Shown here: in pieces, positions 62,411 through 64,000 of the stretch
Numbering within the stretch: position 1 is the first letter of the stretch
Layout of the letters: every line of letters begins with the position of its first letter
Assembly (NCBI GenBank): GCA_031277615.1
Contig: JAITMC010000026.1
Location: 248,001 to 312,000, forward strand
Reading direction: 5' to 3'
Source of the DNA: Chryseobacterium sp.
GTDB taxonomy: Bacteria > Bacteroidota > Bacteroidia > Flavobacteriales > Weeksellaceae
Length of the DNA stretch: 64,000 nt
The notes under the pieces: model-generated
What the model saw: the letters and a program-made list of their open reading frames with translations, nothing else
Told to the model about the DNA's origin: nothing
Database searches by the model: none
Program-made: the position numbers and the translations under genes

Positions 62411-62442
62411 TTTGGATATATGTAGCTAACTACGTAGTTTTG
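62411..62442 (+). promoter_or_regulatory. GNAT-MarR operon promoter with overlapping palindrome
   Basis: TTTG at 62411-62414 and TAGTTTTG at 62435-62442 (TAnnTTTG) with 20 bp between them. The perfect palindrome AACTACGTAGTT (62428-62439) overlaps the -7 box, as expected of an operator for repression. A MarR-family gene is the second gene of the operon. Confidence 0.7.
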
Positions 62443-62463
62443 TTTTTTAAAATAGGAGATAAT

Positions 62464-62961
62464 ATGAAAACAGACATTCAGGAGATAGGAAATACATATT
62501 CTGAACAGGTTATTGATCTGATTCTGAATATTCAGCAAAAAGAATTTAATATTCCGATTACAATAGAAGATCAGCCGGATCTTACTCAGATCGAGAGTTT
62601 TTACAAGAAAGCCGGAGGAAACTTCTGGTGTGCTTTTGTAGAAGGTGAATTGGTTGGCTCAATAGCATTGGTTAAATTTGACGATAGGGCAGGTGCCATA
62701 CGGAAGATGTTTGTAAAAAAAGAGTTCCGGGGAAAAGAGATGAATATAGCGCAAAATCTACTGGAAGTCCTGATTAACTTCTGCCATGAACACGGAATTG
62801 ATGATATTTATCTGGGCACAGTTGATGTATTGAAAGCAGCCATGCGGTTCTATGAACGCAATCATTTCAGGCAGGTTAAAAAAGAACAGCTTCCGGTACT
62901 TTTTCCGTTAATGAGTGCAGATAATGTGTTTTATCATACAAACATCAACCAGAAATTATGA
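62464..62961 (+). CDS. GNAT-family N-acetyltransferase
   Basis: 165 residues from ATG 62464; an in-frame ATG at 62440 lies at the promoter itself. AGGAG precedes the start by about 10 bp, a good Shine-Dalgarno, unusual for this window. Features: KKAGGNFWCAFVEGELVGSIALVKFDDRAGAIRKMFVKKEFRGKEMNIAQNLLEVLINF, with the acetyl-CoA loop KKEFRGKEMN, and IDDIYLGTVDVLKAAMRFYERNHFRQV. Substrate unknown. Its stop overlaps the ATG of the MarR gene (ATGA), so the two are translated together, suggesting the regulator responds to something the enzyme handles. Confidence 0.9.
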   Translation: MKTDIQEIGNTYSEQVIDLILNIQQKEFNIPITIEDQPDLTQIESFYKKAGGNFWCAFVEGELVGSIALVKFDDRAGAIRKMFVKKEFRGKEMNIAQNLLEVLINFCHEHGIDDIYLGTVDVLKAAMRFYERNHFRQVKKEQLPVLFPLMSADNVFYHTNINQKL

Positions 62962-63437
62962 ATATTATTGACGAATCAGGTATTCTTGCCATATCAACAA
63001 GACTACAGCGTCTCAGTGAACAGTTGAGAAAAGATGGCGCACTGATCTATAAAGCATATGATATCGACTTTGAGCCCAAATGGTTCCCGGTTATTTTTAC
63101 CCTGTACCATAAGAAAACCCTTGGTGTTGTAGAAATAGCCAACGAAATAGGGTATACCCATCCCTCTACAATCAGTCTGCTTAAAGAGCTTGAAAAACAA
63201 AAGCTGATAGTCTCTAAAAAAGATAAACAGGACGAACGAAGGAGGCTGATCGAGCTGGCTCCCAAAGGTAATGATCTGATTGAAAAGATGAAACCTGTAT
63301 GGGAACTCATGTCAAAAGTATTGGGCGAGATTGCAGACAATACCAATCATCTGCTCACCGCCATTAATGAAGCAGAAGAAAAAATAGCGGAACAATCGTT
63401 TTACCAAAGGGCGATGTATAACAAAAACAAGCTGTAG
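62958..63437 (+). CDS. MarR-family transcriptional regulator
   Basis: 159 residues. Winged-helix motif VVEIANEIGYTHPSTISLLKELEKQKLIVSKKDKQDERRRLIELAPKGNDLIEKM, with the DERRRLIELAPKG wing characteristic of MarR. N- and C-terminal helices make the dimer. It overlaps the GNAT stop by four bases. Family members usually repress their own operon and release DNA on binding a small ligand; the palindrome at 62428 is the likely site. A terminator overlaps its last codons. Confidence 0.93.
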   Translation: MNIIDESGILAISTRLQRLSEQLRKDGALIYKAYDIDFEPKWFPVIFTLYHKKTLGVVEIANEIGYTHPSTISLLKELEKQKLIVSKKDKQDERRRLIELAPKGNDLIEKMKPVWELMSKVLGEIADNTNHLLTAINEAEEKIAEQSFYQRAMYNKNKL

Positions 63438-63462
63438 CGATTGGCTGCAGCTTGTTTGTTTT
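63425..63462 (+). terminator. GNAT-MarR operon terminator
   Basis: AAACAAGCTG (63425-63434) pairs with CAGCTTGTTT (63448-63457), followed by GTTTT. The left arm overlaps the end of the MarR reading frame. A second hairpin further on, AATATGGGG-TTTT-CCCCGTATT (63568-63589), sits in the leader of the next gene and has no T run. Confidence 0.8.
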
Positions 63463-63642
63463 AAAAGATAAGATTTTTTAATATAGAATATATTACGTCA
63501 TGTTTTGTCGTTGTAGTAGAATACATTTGTAAAACAAAGTTGAATATGGGGGAAATTATGGATATAAAATATGGGGTTTTCCCCGTATTGTGATAAAATG
63601 AAATTACTTATATTCGCCATTCAACCACAAACCTAACACATT

Positions 63643-64000
63643 ATGAGAAAAATCATCTATGGTATACTATTCTTGTATACAACGATTCCTATCTATGGAC
63701 AGGAAATTTTATGGCAAAAAGATATCAAATCCTCCACACAGGATTTTCTAAGCCAGATTACTACAACCATCGATCAGCAGTATCTTATTTCCGGAAGTTC
63801 TATCCAGACGAAAAGTCATACGCAGGAAACCGGAAATAAACAGTCCAACAACGTTTACGACTTTCATCTAATCAAACTCAACCAGCAGGGAGAAGAAGTT
63901 TGGGAAAAGTATTTTTCCGGAGAGAATCATGATTATTTATCTGCTTCTGTCGCTACCCAAGAAGGTGGATTTATTCTTTCTGGAACCTCATTTTCTAGTA
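63643..64000 (+). CDS. Exported protein, likely T9SS-type surface protein, 3' end outside window
   Basis: 119 residues are visible from ATG 63643; the rest is beyond the window. Signal peptide MRKIIYGILFLYTTIPIYGQ, then EILWQKDIKSSTQDFLSQITTTIDQQYLISGSS and HLIKLNQQGEEVWEKYFSGENHDYLSASVATQEGGFILSGTS. The pattern of a ligand-like strand, a QxGGFILSGTS turn and a W-x-K-x-F/Y strand is that of beta-propeller repeats in large Bacteroidetes surface proteins, often followed by Rhs or a sorting domain. Which it is cannot be seen here. Confidence 0.7.
   Translation, partial: MRKIIYGILFLYTTIPIYGQEILWQKDIKSSTQDFLSQITTTIDQQYLISGSSIQTKSHTQETGNKQSNNVYDFHLIKLNQQGEEVWEKYFSGENHDYLSASVATQEGGFILSGTSFSS

Overview
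The window looks like a chromosomal segment of a Flavobacteriia member, most likely Chryseobacterium or a close Weeksellaceae relative. The evidence is a PorQ homologue of the type IX secretion system, a fused ResB-CcsA cytochrome c maturation protein, a short epsilon subunit of ATP synthase next to atpD only, a lipoprotein TamA-like barrel (TamL), many short lipoproteins with SC lipoboxes, and repeated promoters of the Bacteroidetes type (-33 TTTG/TTG, -7 TAnnTTTG). No rRNA, tRNA, insertion sequence, prophage or CRISPR array was recognised.

Layout. 1-6.3 kb is the clearest accessory block: the end of a lipoprotein gene, then a 770-residue Tle1-like (DUF2235) phospholipase-type toxin whose stop overlaps the first of three tandem DUF2931 lipoprotein genes. 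These are probably immunity proteins, and their sequences are mosaics of each other. 6.3-18 kb holds small envelope and lipoprotein genes plus housekeeping enzymes (phosphosugar mutase, aminotransferase, kdsB, glutathione peroxidase). It includes a gene broken by one TAG codon, a 74-bp direct repeat, an 8-copy heptamer tract and several palindromes. 18-22 kb has ribF divergent from atpD-atpC. 22.1-22.8 kb is an array of five ~130-bp intergenic repeats. 22.8-31 kb has a B12-type radical SAM protein with an unusual cysteine spacing, a FecCD permease with a TlpA thioredoxin, a 2Fe-2S flavoprotein reductase with SanA, and TamL divergent from an rRNA/tRNA methyltransferase. 31.8-43 kb has a YtxH/holin-like envelope operon, cmk, porQ, pyrH-frr and the ftsK-lolA-lptF/G block. 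43-50 kb has an exported isochorismatase-type hydrolase and a Crp/Fnr regulator, an esterase, CcsBA, and an SPFH/Arc pair. 51-54.5 kb is a lysine catabolism locus (pcd and lat). 54.6-54.9 kb is a second repeat array sharing its core with the first. 55.5-61.9 kb is a GbsR/MarR-controlled RND efflux operon. 62.4-63.4 kb is a GNAT-MarR operon, and the window ends inside an exported protein gene.

How it works together. Most of the window is core metabolism and envelope biogenesis: LPS (kdsB, LptF/G), lipoprotein trafficking (lolA), barrel assembly (tamL), T9SS (porQ), ATP synthase and cytochrome c maturation. Three local regulatory circuits can be read from the DNA. A perfect TTGA-N6-TCAA palindrome sits about 41 bp before the predicted start of the hydrolase-Crp/Fnr pair. 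A TTAGTTC-T-GAACTAA palindrome lies inside the efflux operon promoter. AACTACGTAGTT overlaps the -7 element of the GNAT-MarR operon. The parts most worth following up are the toxin with its triplicated mosaic immunity genes, the autoregulatory sites, and the two related repeat arrays.
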